Shown in pieces: positions 15,383 through 23,795 of a stretch of DNA of 64,000 nucleotides. Every line of letters starts with the position of its first letter. Position 1 is the first letter of the stretch. Source of the DNA: JAUNSR01 sp036655355 (GTDB lineage: Bacteria > Bacteroidota > Bacteroidia > Bacteroidales > JAUNSR01). The notes beneath the pieces are model-generated. The model worked only from the letters and a program-made list of their open reading frames with translations, was not told where the DNA came from and searched no databases. The translations under genes were made by a program, and so were the position numbers. The stretch lies in the NCBI GenBank assembly GCA_036655355.1, contig JAVVQG010000005.1:186001-250000 (forward strand), written 5' to 3'.

Positions 15383-16669
15383 TTATTTCAGACTTGACAA
15401 TGCCTGATTAATATCGGCGATAATGTCTTCAGCATCCTCGATTCCTGTTGAAAAGCGAATCAAATCCGGAGCAACCCCGGCAGCAATCAGTTGTTCTTCA
15501 GTTAATTGACGATGCGTATGCGATGCCGGATGAAGCACAGAGGTGCGTACATCGGCCACATGTGTTACGATTGCGGCTAACTTTAACGAATCAATAAATT
15601 TCAACGAAGCATCCCGCCCTTCTTTCAAACCGAAAGAGAGTACCCCACACGATCCGTTCGGAAGGTATTTCTGTGCAAGGGTGTAATATTTATTCATTTT
15701 CAATCCGGGATAATTCACCCATGCCACATCGGGATGTGCCTGGAGGAATTCAGCTACCTTCTGTGCATTCTCACAATGACGCGGAACCCTGAGATGTAAG
15801 GTTTCCAAACCGATATTCAATAAAAAGGCATTCTGGGGGGACTGTGTCGATCCCAAATCTCGCATCAGCTGTACCGTAGCTTTGGTAATGTATGCTCCCT
15901 TTCCGAAAGATTCCGTATAAGTCAAACCGTGATAAGAAGGATCGGGACAAGTCAAACCATGAAATTTATCGCCATAGGCAGCCCAATCAAAGTTACCACT
16001 GTCAACGATCACACCCCCTACGCTTGTTGCATGGCCGTCCATGTATTTCGTTGTTGAATGCGTCACGATATCCGCACCCCATTCGAAGGGACGACAGTTA
16101 ATCGGTGTAGCGAACGTATTGTCCACGATCAACGGCACACCATGACTGTGTGCGATGCGGGCGAATTTCTCAATATCAAGGACCTGTACGCCGGGATTAC
16201 TGATTGTTTCACCAAACATCACTTTGGTCTCGGGACGAAACGCTTTCGCGATCTCCTCCTCCGGAGCATCCTGATCCACAAAGCTCACCTCGATACCCAT
16301 TTTCTTCATCGTAACCGCAAAGAGGTTGTGCGATCCGCCATAGATCGTAGCCGAGCTGACGATATGATCACCCGCCTCGCAAATATTGAGTATAGCGTAA
16401 AAAGTAGCAGCCTGTCCCGAAGATGTCAGCATTGCCGCAACACCACCCTCAAGAGCCGCAATCTTACTGGCAACGGCATCCGTCGTAGGATTCTGCAAAC
16501 GCGAATAGAAATATCCGGCTTCTTCCAAGTCGAATAATTTCGCCATTTGCTCGCTGGTTTCATATTTGAAAGTAGTACTCTGATAAATTGGCAACACACG
16601 CGGTTCACCCTTCGCCGGGCTCCAACCGCCCTGAATACAAATTGTTGATGGTTTAAAGGTAGATTTCAT
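15383..16669 (-). CDS. metY: O-acetylhomoserine sulfhydrylase (aminocarboxypropyltransferase)
   Basis: 428 residues of the Cys/Met-metabolism PLP enzyme family, at the length typical of O-acetylhomoserine sulfhydrylase; the related cystathionine gamma-synthases are about 380. Landmarks are YSRLQNPTTDAVASKIAALE, SSGQAATFYAI, IVDNTFATP and the PLP lysine K208 in HSTTKYMDGHATSVGG. The C-terminal block is VRTSVLHPASHTHRQLTEEQ, with ISL-type sequence replaced by LIRFSTGIEDAEDIIADINQ. It would make homocysteine from O-acetylhomoserine and sulfide in the cytoplasm. Methionine gamma-lyase activity is a less likely alternative given the length. It is 85 bp downstream of nfnB on the same strand, with a terminator-like hairpin between them. 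Confidence 0.9.
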   Translation of the reverse strand: MKSTFKPSTICIQGGWSPAKGEPRVLPIYQSTTFKYETSEQMAKLFDLEEAGYFYSRLQNPTTDAVASKIAALEGGVAAMLTSSGQAATFYAILNICEAGDHIVSSATIYGGSHNLFAVTMKKMGIEVSFVDQDAPEEEIAKAFRPETKVMFGETISNPGVQVLDIEKFARIAHSHGVPLIVDNTFATPINCRPFEWGADIVTHSTTKYMDGHATSVGGVIVDSGNFDWAAYGDKFHGLTCPDPSYHGLTYTESFGKGAYITKATVQLMRDLGSTQSPQNAFLLNIGLETLHLRVPRHCENAQKVAEFLQAHPDVAWVNYPGLKMNKYYTLAQKYLPNGSCGVLSFGLKEGRDASLKFIDSLKLAAIVTHVADVRTSVLHPASHTHRQLTEEQLIAAGVAPDLIRFSTGIEDAEDIIADINQALSSLK

Positions 16670-16690
16670 TCACTGCTTATTATTAAATTC

Positions 16691-16731
16691 AAAAAACCCC
16701 ATATTCCGGATGAAAAACCCGGGAATATGGG
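16691..16731 (-). terminator. Terminator or attenuator between nfnB and metY
   Basis: On the minus strand an 11-12-bp stem with CCCATATTCC and GGAATATGGG arms closes on an A/T loop and is followed by six T residues (16691-16696). Only about 20 bp separate it from the metY ATG, leaving no room for a standard promoter between. metY expression therefore probably depends on read-through. Confidence 0.8.
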
Positions 16732-16754
16732 ATTCTAAATACGATTTATAGTTT

Positions 16755-18224
16755 TTATTTCCCCTGCAGATAATCCTGCATATGCGCTGCCGCCCGCCGT
16801 CCGTCGCCCATGGCAAGAATAACGGTAGCTCCTCCCCGTACGATATCGCCTCCCGCGAAGATATCTTTCACATCCGATTGCATCGTTTGTTCATTTACAA
16901 TCACAGTGCCCCATTTGCTTACATCAAGCCCTTTGATTGAACTTGGAATCAATGGGTTGGGAGATACTCCCACGGAAACCACCACAACATCCACATCGAT
17001 CAGCTCGGTAGCTCCGGGAATCTCCACCGGGGATCGTCTGCCGGAAGCATCGGGTTCACCCAGTTTCATCTTTTGAAGAAGCATTTGTCTGACTCGGCCT
17101 CTCTCATTCCCGTAATATTCAATCGGATTGTGAAGTGTCATAAACTCCACTCCCTCCTGCATGGCGTGATGAATCTCCTCTACGCGCGCAGGCATCTCTT
17201 CGAGCGAACGGCGGTAAACGATCATCGCTCTTTCAGCCCCCATCCTTTTAGCGGTGCGCACAGAGTCCATCGCCGTATTTCCACCGCCGATAACGGCTAT
17301 ATTTCTCCCGTTCAGCACCGGAGTAGCCGAATCAGAGCGTCCCGCTCCCATCAGATTGATTCGCGTCAAGTATTCATTGGCAGACATCACTCCGATCAGG
17401 TTCTCTCCGGGAATATCCATAAAACGCGGCAATCCGGCTCCCGAACCCACAAAGATCCCCTTGAATCCCATTTCATGCAGATCCTCATAAGATAAGGTTC
17501 GTCCGATTACCACATCGGTCTCGAATGTCACCCCCATTCTCTTCATGATCGACACTTCGGCATCTACGATGGCATTCGGCAGTCTGAACTCCGGTATGCC
17601 ATATTTCAACACACCTCCGATTTCATGTAACGCCTCAAAAACGGTTACGTCATATCCCGCCTTTGCCATATCGTTAGCAAAAGCCAGACCGGCCGGTCCA
17701 GACCCCACTACCGCGATTTTCATTCCATTTGACGGCGCCACTTCCGGAACTTCCGCCAAATCGTTCTCACGTTCATAATCGGCGGCGAACCGCTCCAGGT
17801 ATCCAACCGCCACGGCTTCGTGTCCCATCTTCAGATGGATGCATTTCGATTCGCATTGTTTTTCTTGGGGACAAACACGTCCGCATACCGCCGGCAGGGA
17901 ACTTGTTTCTTTTATCGCCCTGGCAGCCAAGGCAAATTCTCCCCGTTCGATATTCTTGATGAATTTCGGGATATTGATCCCCACGGGACACCCTTGGATA
18001 CAGGTGGGATCGGGACAATCCAAACAACGGGTCGCTTCCCGCATCGCCTGTTCGGGTGTTAAACCGCAACTCACCTCTTCATTACAGGTGATGCGGTAGG
18101 CAGGATCCAATTCCCTCATTTTAACTCGCGGGGTTTCCGCACGTTCCTTATTTTTCTTACTTTTTCGTAGTTCCTCACGCCATTCCCGGTCACGTTCCGT
18201 TTTAAGTTGCTCTTTTGTAGCCAT
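16755..18224 (-). CDS. nfnB: NfnB, large subunit of NADH-dependent ferredoxin:NADP+ oxidoreductase (GltD-like)
   Basis: 489 residues from the ATG at 18224. An open frame extends to a TTG at 18242, but that would overlap nfnA by 11 bp, whereas the ATG sits 7 bp after the nfnA stop. The N-terminal ferredoxin-like domain binds two [4Fe-4S] clusters through a set of cysteines at 47, 53, 67, 70, 75, 79, 114, 118, 124 and 128 (CLDCPDPTCIQGCP; CGRVCPQEKQCESKC). Next come an FAD-binding GSGPAGLAFA motif and an NAD(P)H-binding GGGNTAMDSVRTAKRMGAE motif. The sequence alone could also be glutamate synthase small subunit. The adjacent nfnA gene and the absence of a large glutamate synthase subunit favour NfnB, which bifurcates electrons between NADPH, ferredoxin and NAD+. 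Confidence 0.87.
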   Translation of the reverse strand: MATKEQLKTERDREWREELRKSKKNKERAETPRVKMRELDPAYRITCNEEVSCGLTPEQAMREATRCLDCPDPTCIQGCPVGINIPKFIKNIERGEFALAARAIKETSSLPAVCGRVCPQEKQCESKCIHLKMGHEAVAVGYLERFAADYERENDLAEVPEVAPSNGMKIAVVGSGPAGLAFANDMAKAGYDVTVFEALHEIGGVLKYGIPEFRLPNAIVDAEVSIMKRMGVTFETDVVIGRTLSYEDLHEMGFKGIFVGSGAGLPRFMDIPGENLIGVMSANEYLTRINLMGAGRSDSATPVLNGRNIAVIGGGNTAMDSVRTAKRMGAERAMIVYRRSLEEMPARVEEIHHAMQEGVEFMTLHNPIEYYGNERGRVRQMLLQKMKLGEPDASGRRSPVEIPGATELIDVDVVVVSVGVSPNPLIPSSIKGLDVSKWGTVIVNEQTMQSDVKDIFAGGDIVRGGATVILAMGDGRRAAAHMQDYLQGK

Positions 18225-18231
18225 ATCCTGA

Positions 18232-19026
18232 TTATTTTTCAAGTTCCTTATAAGAATTCAAACGCATCAGCATCTCATCAAAGTCCACTTGATGAGCATC
18301 AAATTCGGGACCGTCCACACAAACGAACCGGGTTTTTCCACCGACCGTAATTCGGCAAGCACCACACATGCCGGTTCCATCGACCATGATCGTATTTAAA
18401 GAAGCAACCGTCGGAATATTGTATTTCCGAGTAAGGGCGGAAACGTATTTCATCATAATCGCCGGACCAATCGTTACACACAAATCCACTTTTTCGCGAT
18501 TAATCACCCCTTCCACACCGTTTGTCACCAAACCTTTGGTTCCATACGAACCGTCGTCGGTCATGATGATCAGCTCATCTGAATTATTCCGCATCTGCTC
18601 TTCTAGAATAATCAGCTCTTTTGTTCTTGCGGCCAACACCACAATCACTTTGTTTCCCGCTTTATGAAAAGCCTCCACGATCGGAAGCAAGGGAGCAACG
18701 CCCACACCTCCTCCACAACACACCACAGTACCCACCTTCTCGATATGAGTTGCCTTTCCGAGAGGTCCCACCACATCCGTGATATAATCCCCCTCATTCA
18801 GGTTTATGAGCTCCTGAGATGATTTTCCAACTCCTTGTATTACAAGAGTGATAGTACCCTTCGCAACATCGGCCGAGGCGATCGTCAAAGGGATGCGTTC
18901 CCCCTTTTCTCCCGTACGCACGATTACGAAATGACCCGCTTTACGAGCCTTGGCTATTCGTGGAGCTTCTACCTCCAACTTGACAACTTTCTCCGAAAAA
19001 TACGCTTTAGATACAATTCTGTTCAT
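18232..19026 (-). CDS. nfnA: NfnA, small subunit of NADH-dependent ferredoxin:NADP+ oxidoreductase
   Basis: 264 residues of the ferredoxin-NADP+ reductase-like family. An FAD-binding beta barrel (GHFVIVRTGEKGERIPLTIA) is followed by an NAD-binding domain (CCGGGVGVAPLLPIVEAF). Near the C-terminus is the [2Fe-2S] site, with D216, C221, C224 and C236 in MVDGTGMCGACRITVGG and FVCVDGPEFD; from memory the family uses one Asp and three Cys as ligands. It pairs with NfnB just downstream (7-bp gap) to form the soluble bifurcating transhydrogenase that balances NADH, NADPH and ferredoxin in anaerobes. The start at 19026 is preceded by the recurring leader motif described in the findings. Related subunits such as sulfide dehydrogenase SudB cannot be wholly excluded. 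Confidence 0.88.
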   Translation of the reverse strand: MNRIVSKAYFSEKVVKLEVEAPRIAKARKAGHFVIVRTGEKGERIPLTIASADVAKGTITLVIQGVGKSSQELINLNEGDYITDVVGPLGKATHIEKVGTVVCCGGGVGVAPLLPIVEAFHKAGNKVIVVLAARTKELIILEEQMRNNSDELIIMTDDGSYGTKGLVTNGVEGVINREKVDLCVTIGPAIMMKYVSALTRKYNIPTVASLNTIMVDGTGMCGACRITVGGKTRFVCVDGPEFDAHQVDFDEMLMRLNSYKELEK

Positions 19027-19177
19027 CTTTATATAGTTTATTTTTCAACATCAAGTGCGGACGGAAGCTCACTGTATTCTGAAACTTTCTGTGTTTAACA
19101 TGCGACGAGCTTTCATCCTTTTAACTGAAGAAATTATTAAAACTCCTCCTTGGGATAAAACGGTTGTGTTTTATTGT

Positions 19178-19210
19178 TAAATATAACACAAAGTTATTTT
19201 AAAAAGCAAG
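19178..19210 (-). promoter_or_regulatory. Candidate nfnAB promoter with overlapping palindrome
   Basis: On the minus strand CTTG (19207-19210), 21 bp, then TATATTTA (19178-19185) is a near match to the Bacteroides promoter. The -7 element lies inside the palindrome TGTTA-4-TAACA (19175-19188), a plausible operator. The leader from here to nfnA would be about 145 nt and has a possible 15-codon reading frame starting MKARRM. The remainder of 19027-19451 is AT-rich and shows no gene. Confidence 0.4.
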
Positions 19211-19391
19211 AACGCTTCCCTTTAATACGTTACAGCTAACTATTTCAGTTCAAGTATTTACTCCGATTATGATTCTTAGCATTGAAATTTAAAGCGGTAC
19301 TATAAATAAAATCATCTCTTCCCCATTCCTCCCCTTACTAAAAACAATACAACTTTCAGCTACTTAAATTATACTATTTTAATTAAATCAC

Positions 19392-19422
19392 TTTAATAAT
19401 CAAGAATTATAATTTAAATTTG
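19392..19422 (+). promoter_or_regulatory. Candidate promoter of the ROK gene
   Basis: TTTA (19392-19395), 19 bp, TAAATTTG (19415-19422). The -7 box is a full match to TAnnTTTG and the -33 box has one mismatch. It lies 29 bp before the ROK start codon. Confidence 0.6.
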
Positions 19423-19451
19423 CGTCAGTTGACAAATATATACCAATTGAA

Positions 19452-20666
19452 ATGCACATCTCCTTATTCGAATCACACGCAAATAGCAAAACTGATCTCC
19501 TAAAAAAAGAATTCATCAATTATTTCATAAAGAAAGGTCCTTCGACCATCGCTGACGTTGCCCGTCAATCAGACCTTAGTATCCCTACCGTTACTAAAAT
19601 ATTGGCAGACATGTTAAAAGAGGGGTTGGTTTTGGACTGCGGCAAAAGTGATCATTGCGGAACCCGCAAAGCCACACTTTACAACGTCAATCCCGAAATG
19701 GGTTATTTTGTAGGGGTAGACGTACAACAATCACAGATATTGATGGCTCTTACCAATTTTTCGGGAAAACTGCTTCATTTTTCAGAGTTCAAATCCTTTA
19801 AGCTCACAGGCAGCGAGAATGCCTATGAAATGTTATGCCAATCGATTGAAAAATTCTTGTCGGAGATCCCCGTGGAGAGGACAAAGATTTTAACTGTCGG
19901 ATTAAATATACCGGGACGTATTGACGCCAAGACCGGAGTTTCATTTTTTTACTTGAAGAATCCGGAAACCTCTTTGACCGATCTGCTTTCCGAACGTTTC
20001 AACATACCGTTTAGGTTAGACAATGATACCCGTGCCATGTTCTACGGCGAATATATGTGCGGAGTGGGTAACGGAGAGAAAAACGTGATCTATGTAAACA
20101 TGAGTTGGGGCGTAGGAATTTCCATTATAACGAATGGCGATCTCTATTATGGAAAATCCGGTTTTGCCGGAGAATGGGGCCATAATAACATCTTCGACAA
20201 TGAGATATTGTGCCACTGTGGAAAGAAAGGATGCCTCGAGACAGAAGCATCGGGCTCTGCCATTTACCGTCAGTTCATGGAAAACTACAGGCGTGGAAGC
20301 AACACCATCCTGAAAGAGCGACTGGATGGCGGAGAGGAGATTGTATTGAACGATATTCTCAATGCTGTGAAACACGATGATATCTTATCGATCGAATTAA
20401 TCGAGTCAGCCGGAAGGATTTTGGGGAAACACATCGCGGGACTCCTGAATATCTTCAATCCGGAACTCTTGATTCTGGGAGGATCCGTTGGTGAGATCGG
20501 CGATTATTTTGCATTTCCGGTAAAGACAGGAATCATGAAGTACACATTGAATTATGTGAACAACGATACGGAATTACGGGTAGCCAAACTCGGCAAGAAA
20601 GCCGGACCGATTGGAGCCTGCATGTTATCCAGAAGCAAATGTCTGGGTATTATAAAAGAAGCCTAA
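19452..20666 (+). CDS. ROK-family transcriptional regulator (NagC-like)
   Basis: 404 residues. An N-terminal winged helix-turn-helix at about 30-65 (STIADVARQSDLSIPTVTKI) is followed by a full ROK domain. ROK landmarks are VGLNIPGRID, LDNDTRAMFYGEYMCG, YYGKSGFAGEWGH and the zinc-binding cluster CHCGKKGCLETEASG beginning near residue 254. The C-terminal ATPase-fold block is IAGLLNIFNPELLILGGSVG. The presence of the DNA-binding domain makes it a repressor or activator responding to a sugar or sugar phosphate rather than a simple sugar kinase. Its neighbours are not sugar genes, so the target is unknown; the PULs starting at 27.5 kb lack local regulators but are too far away to link it on position alone. 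It has its own promoter and is followed by a bidirectional terminator. Confidence 0.87.
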   Translation: MHISLFESHANSKTDLLKKEFINYFIKKGPSTIADVARQSDLSIPTVTKILADMLKEGLVLDCGKSDHCGTRKATLYNVNPEMGYFVGVDVQQSQILMALTNFSGKLLHFSEFKSFKLTGSENAYEMLCQSIEKFLSEIPVERTKILTVGLNIPGRIDAKTGVSFFYLKNPETSLTDLLSERFNIPFRLDNDTRAMFYGEYMCGVGNGEKNVIYVNMSWGVGISIITNGDLYYGKSGFAGEWGHNNIFDNEILCHCGKKGCLETEASGSAIYRQFMENYRRGSNTILKERLDGGEEIVLNDILNAVKHDDILSIELIESAGRILGKHIAGLLNIFNPELLILGGSVGEIGDYFAFPVKTGIMKYTLNYVNNDTELRVAKLGKKAGPIGACMLSRSKCLGIIKEA

Positions 20667-20682
20667 AAGAAGAAGATACCTA

Positions 20683-20726
20683 AAAAGAGAAGGGCGCGAT
20701 TCGGTTGAATCGCGCCCTTCTCTTTT
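20683..20726. terminator. Bidirectional terminator between the ROK gene and the FKBP gene
   Basis: A perfect 20-bp stem (20683-20702 with 20707-20726) closes on GGTT, with four A residues at one foot and four T residues at the other. It is the strongest inverted repeat in the window and separates two convergent genes. Confidence 0.95.
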
Positions 20727-20736
20727 ATCTTTTTCC

Positions 20737-21276
20737 TTATTCGGTAGTGGTATTCGAGCCGGTTTCCCATTTCGTAATCTTCACTAATTCCACATCGAAG
20801 ATCAATGTAGAGTATGGAGGAATAGATGTATTTCCATTTGCGCCATAGGCAAGGTTCCAAGGAATAACCACACGCCATTTTGCTCCCTCTTTCATGTTCT
20901 GAAGGGCCAATGTCCATCCCGGAATCACTTCATCCACACGGAAAGTAACACCCGTACCGGAATCGAAGTTCGTATATACATTATACAGATGACCCGAATA
21001 ATTCGTACTTACCGTACTGTTGTAGAATGGTACGCGCCCATCCTCTTTACCCGGCGTAAGCTCGTGATAAAGGATATAATAAGTAGGATATGCCAAGGAA
21101 TGAAGCTGCGTATAATACTTTACGCCATCTGCATCCAAGGTATCGGTCATCTCTTTAAAATAAGCTTCGTTTTCAGTTTTCCACGCTGCATAATCCTCAT
21201 AATTATTGTCATCCAAACAAGAGTTAAGGGTTACGACAGACAGAAAAAGAAACAGGAAATAATAGATCTTCTTCAT
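20737..21276 (-). CDS. FKBP-type peptidyl-prolyl isomerase lipoprotein
   Basis: 179 residues. The signal sequence is MKKIYYFLFLFLSVVTLNSC, with lipid cysteine 20. The C-terminal half is an FKBP domain: VIPGWTLALQNMKEGAKWRV, then IPWNLAYGANG and STLIFDVELVKI; these match the FKBP pattern for the flap, the (V/I)IPGW core and the final strand. It would assist proline isomerisation during folding of exported proteins and be anchored in a membrane. It lies 56 bp after lemA on the same strand, with a small terminator-like hairpin between. Some active-site aromatic residues are not obvious in the N-terminal half, so catalytic strength is uncertain. Confidence 0.88.
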   Translation of the reverse strand: MKKIYYFLFLFLSVVTLNSCLDDNNYEDYAAWKTENEAYFKEMTDTLDADGVKYYTQLHSLAYPTYYILYHELTPGKEDGRVPFYNSTVSTNYSGHLYNVYTNFDSGTGVTFRVDEVIPGWTLALQNMKEGAKWRVVIPWNLAYGANGNTSIPPYSTLIFDVELVKITKWETGSNTTTE

Positions 21277-21283
21277 GTTTTGA

Positions 21284-21314
21284 AATAAAAAAAGCGAAAA
21301 CGGAATGCCGTTTT
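21284..21314 (-). terminator. Terminator-like hairpin between lemA and the FKBP gene
   Basis: A 7-bp stem AAAACGG/CCGTTTT (21297-21303 with 21308-21314), loop AATG on the plus strand. On the minus strand it is followed by CGC and then seven T residues. It probably reduces read-through from lemA. Confidence 0.6.
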
Positions 21315-21332
21315 TTCTTATAGGGTTAATAA

Positions 21333-21923
21333 TTAAAATTCAACTTTAGGAGCTGACTGCGATCCCGCCTCAGCCTGAAAATAAGGTTTTTTGTCAAATC
21401 CTGCCATGCCTGCCATGATTACGGCCGGGAAACGACGAATTGTAACATTAAACTGACGGGCAATCTCATTGTAGCGGTTACGGGCTACGGTGATTCGATT
21501 TTCCGTGCCGCTCAATTCTGCCTGTAATTCCATGAAATTCTGATTTGCCTTCAAATCCGGATAACTTTCCGTGATGGCAAGCAAGCGACCAAGCGCCTGA
21601 CTTAATTCTCCCTGTGCCGATTGATACTTCTGAAGCGTAGCTTCATCGAGGTTATCCAGACTGATTGTTGTGGATGTAGCCTTTGAACGGGCAGCCACGA
21701 CATTTTCCAGGGTTGTGCTTTCGTGCGTTGCATAACCTTTCACCGTACTCACCAGATTCGGAATCAAATCGGCGCGACGTTGGTACTGGTTTTCAACATT
21801 AGACCAACTCTCATTCACCTGCTCTTCAGCAGTCACCATTCCATTATAGGCGCCCATGCACCACATCACCAAACCGGCAACTACTACTAATACAATGGAA
21901 GCAATCAATAATCCTTTCTTCAT
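21333..21923 (-). CDS. lemA: LemA family protein
   Basis: 196 residues. One N-terminal membrane helix (LLIASIVLVVVAGLVMWCMG) is followed by the conserved LemA stretch NESWSNVENQYQRRADLIPN, then LVSTVKGYATHESTTLENVVAARSKA (quoted in pieces: LVSTVKGYATHE, NVVAARSKA). Further family marks are ITESYPDLKANQNFMELQAE, LSGTENRITVARNRYNE and FPAVIMAGMAGFDKKPYFQAE. The short N-terminus would lie outside or in the periplasm, with a long helical domain. The molecular role of LemA is not settled. It lies downstream of glyS, separated by a strong terminator hairpin, so it probably has its own promoter in the short gap. Confidence 0.93.
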   Translation of the reverse strand: MKKGLLIASIVLVVVAGLVMWCMGAYNGMVTAEEQVNESWSNVENQYQRRADLIPNLVSTVKGYATHESTTLENVVAARSKATSTTISLDNLDEATLQKYQSAQGELSQALGRLLAITESYPDLKANQNFMELQAELSGTENRITVARNRYNEIARQFNVTIRRFPAVIMAGMAGFDKKPYFQAEAGSQSAPKVEF

Positions 21924-21968
21924 ATGGATAGATTTATGGATAAATTAGTTAGCTGGAAAAGAAATAAA

Positions 21969-22013
21969 CCACAGAACCTGCGGTGCGGAATATTTCCGCC
22001 GCAGGTCATGTGG
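21969..22013 (-). terminator. Terminator after glyS
   Basis: A long imperfect hairpin in which CCACA, ACCTGCGG and GCGGAA arms pair around an AT loop. On the minus strand it is followed by TTTATTTC. It lies 12 bp after the glyS stop. Confidence 0.75.
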
Positions 22014-22024
22014 TATATACTATA

Positions 22025-23572
22025 TTATTCAGTAATCTTTTTAAACAAGTTTCTGAACGATACCTGTTCTGCAATGATTCCGTGAAGTGCGTCGATAGCA
22101 ACACGCTCCTGAGCCATTGTATCGCGGAAACGAATCGTAACGGTGTTGTCTTCCAATGTCTGGTGGTCAACCGTTACACAGAAAGGCGTACCGATTGCAT
22201 CTTGACGACGGTAACGTTTTCCGATCGAATCTTTCTCATCGTACTGACATTTGAAATCGAATTTCAAGTTGTCGATGATCTCACGCGCTTTCTCAGGGAA
22301 ACCGTCTTTCTTAGTCAACGGCATCACACAAACCTTCACCGGAGCAAGTGCAGCCGGCAAACGCAATACGACGCGCGTCTCGCCGTTTTCAAGTTTCTCT
22401 TCCGTATAAGCGGCAGCCATCACAGAAAGGAACATACGGTCCACACCGATTGAAGTCTCAATCACGTAAGGAACATAAGACTCTTTCGTTTCAGGATCGA
22501 AATACTGAAGTTTCTTACCTGAATACTGTTCGTGGCTAGACAAGTCGAAATCCGTACGAGAGTGGATACCCTCCACCTCTTTAAATCCGAAAGGCATTTC
22601 GAATTCGATATCGGTAGCCGCATTGGCATAGTGAGCCAATTTATCGTGATCGTGGAAACGATATTTTTTATCGCCTAGACCCAGTGCCTTGTGCCATTTC
22701 AAACGCGTATCTTTCCATTTTGCGAACCACTCAAGCTCTTCACCCGGACGAACGAAGAACTGCATCTCCATCTGTTCGAATTCACGCATACGGAAAATAA
22801 ACTGACGCGCAACGATCTCGTTACGGAAAGCCTTACCGATTTGAGCGATACCGAATGGAATCTTCATGCGACCTGTTTTCTGAACGTTCAGGTAGTTTAC
22901 AAAGATACCCTGAGCCGTTTCAGGACGAAGGTAAACCTTCATCGCGCCATCAGCCGTAGAACCCATCTCAGTAGAGAACATCAAGTTGAACTGACGAACT
23001 TCCGTCCAGTTCTTCGTACCCGATACGGGACATACGATTTCATAATCAAGGATGATCTGACGAAGTTCTTCCAGGTTATTATCATTCAAGGCATTTGCGA
23101 AACGTTCGTGAAGTTCGTCTCTTTTTGCCTGATATTCCAATACGCGACCGTTTGTGGCACGGAATTGCGCCTCATCGAATGACTCGCCGAAACGTTTTGC
23201 GGCTTTCTCAACCTCTTTGTTCATCTTATCATCGAACTTCGCAAGTTGGTCTTCGATAAGCACATCCGCACGGTAGCGTTTTTTAGAATCCTTATTGTCA
23301 ATCAAAGGGTCATTGAACGCATCAACGTGACCGGAAGCTTTCCAGATTGTAGGGTGCATAAAGATAGCAGAGTCGATACCCACTACATTCTCATGTAGCA
23401 GCACCATGCTGTCCCACCAATATTTCTTGATATTATTTTTCAGTTCAACGCCATTCTGTCCGTAATCATAAACAGCAGACAAACCGTCGTAGATTTCACT
23501 TGACTGGAATACGAATCCATACTCCTTTGAATGCGAAACCAACTTCTTGAAAACATCTTCCTGTTGTGCCAT
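22025..23572 (-). CDS. glyS: Glycine--tRNA ligase (single-chain, alpha2 type)
   Basis: 515 residues, the dimeric class II form also found in eukaryotes and archaea, not the alpha2beta2 type. Class II motif 2 appears as FRNEIVARQFIFRMREFEQM, just after GIAQIGKA, and motif 3 as IGVDRMFLSVM. Glycine-specific blocks are GFVFQSSEIYDGLSAVYDYG and YGQNGVELKNNIKKYWWDSM. The C-terminal anticodon-binding domain begins LPAALAPVKVCVMPL. It charges tRNA-Gly in the cytoplasm. The 5' leader contains a perfect 11-bp hairpin 39 bp before the start codon. LemA and an FKBP gene follow on the same strand. Confidence 0.97.
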   Translation of the reverse strand: MAQQEDVFKKLVSHSKEYGFVFQSSEIYDGLSAVYDYGQNGVELKNNIKKYWWDSMVLLHENVVGIDSAIFMHPTIWKASGHVDAFNDPLIDNKDSKKRYRADVLIEDQLAKFDDKMNKEVEKAAKRFGESFDEAQFRATNGRVLEYQAKRDELHERFANALNDNNLEELRQIILDYEIVCPVSGTKNWTEVRQFNLMFSTEMGSTADGAMKVYLRPETAQGIFVNYLNVQKTGRMKIPFGIAQIGKAFRNEIVARQFIFRMREFEQMEMQFFVRPGEELEWFAKWKDTRLKWHKALGLGDKKYRFHDHDKLAHYANAATDIEFEMPFGFKEVEGIHSRTDFDLSSHEQYSGKKLQYFDPETKESYVPYVIETSIGVDRMFLSVMAAAYTEEKLENGETRVVLRLPAALAPVKVCVMPLTKKDGFPEKAREIIDNLKFDFKCQYDEKDSIGKRYRRQDAIGTPFCVTVDHQTLEDNTVTIRFRDTMAQERVAIDALHGIIAEQVSFRNLFKKITE

Positions 23573-23610
23573 ATTTACCTAATTATTTGCTATAAAATTC
23601 TTTCTTTACC

Positions 23611-23637
23611 TAAACTCTTCACCTTCTGAAGAGTTTA
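23611..23637 (-). promoter_or_regulatory. Perfect hairpin in the glyS 5' leader
   Basis: An inverted repeat with 11-bp arms (23611-23621 and 23627-23637) and a 5-base loop, placed 39 bp upstream of the glyS ATG. No T run follows on the minus strand and no T-box sequence is present, so it is more likely an operator or RNA structure than a terminator. Which of these is unknown. Confidence 0.45.
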
Positions 23638-23795
23638 ATCATTTGTTGACCTGCAAAGTAAATAATTTTTTCGATTAAATTTGTATTTTTGTAAGGCAGA
23701 CAGCCCATTATAGCCGATAAAAAACCATAAACAGATGGTTCTTCGGATTCATCCGGCTTACCTCTCTTTTATAAAACTTGTAACACGCATCCGAC

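Noticed and set aside
16670..16754. SAM riboswitch before metY
   Set aside because: The 85-bp gap holds a terminator-like hairpin but no SAM-I or SAM-II core sequence.
18225..18242. Extended nfnB start at the TTG at 18242
   Set aside because: It would overlap nfnA by 11 bp; the ATG at 18224, 7 bp after the nfnA stop, is a better start.
23573..23640. T-box riboswitch before glyS
   Set aside because: No T-box consensus, specifier loop or terminator/antiterminator pair; only one simple hairpin is present.
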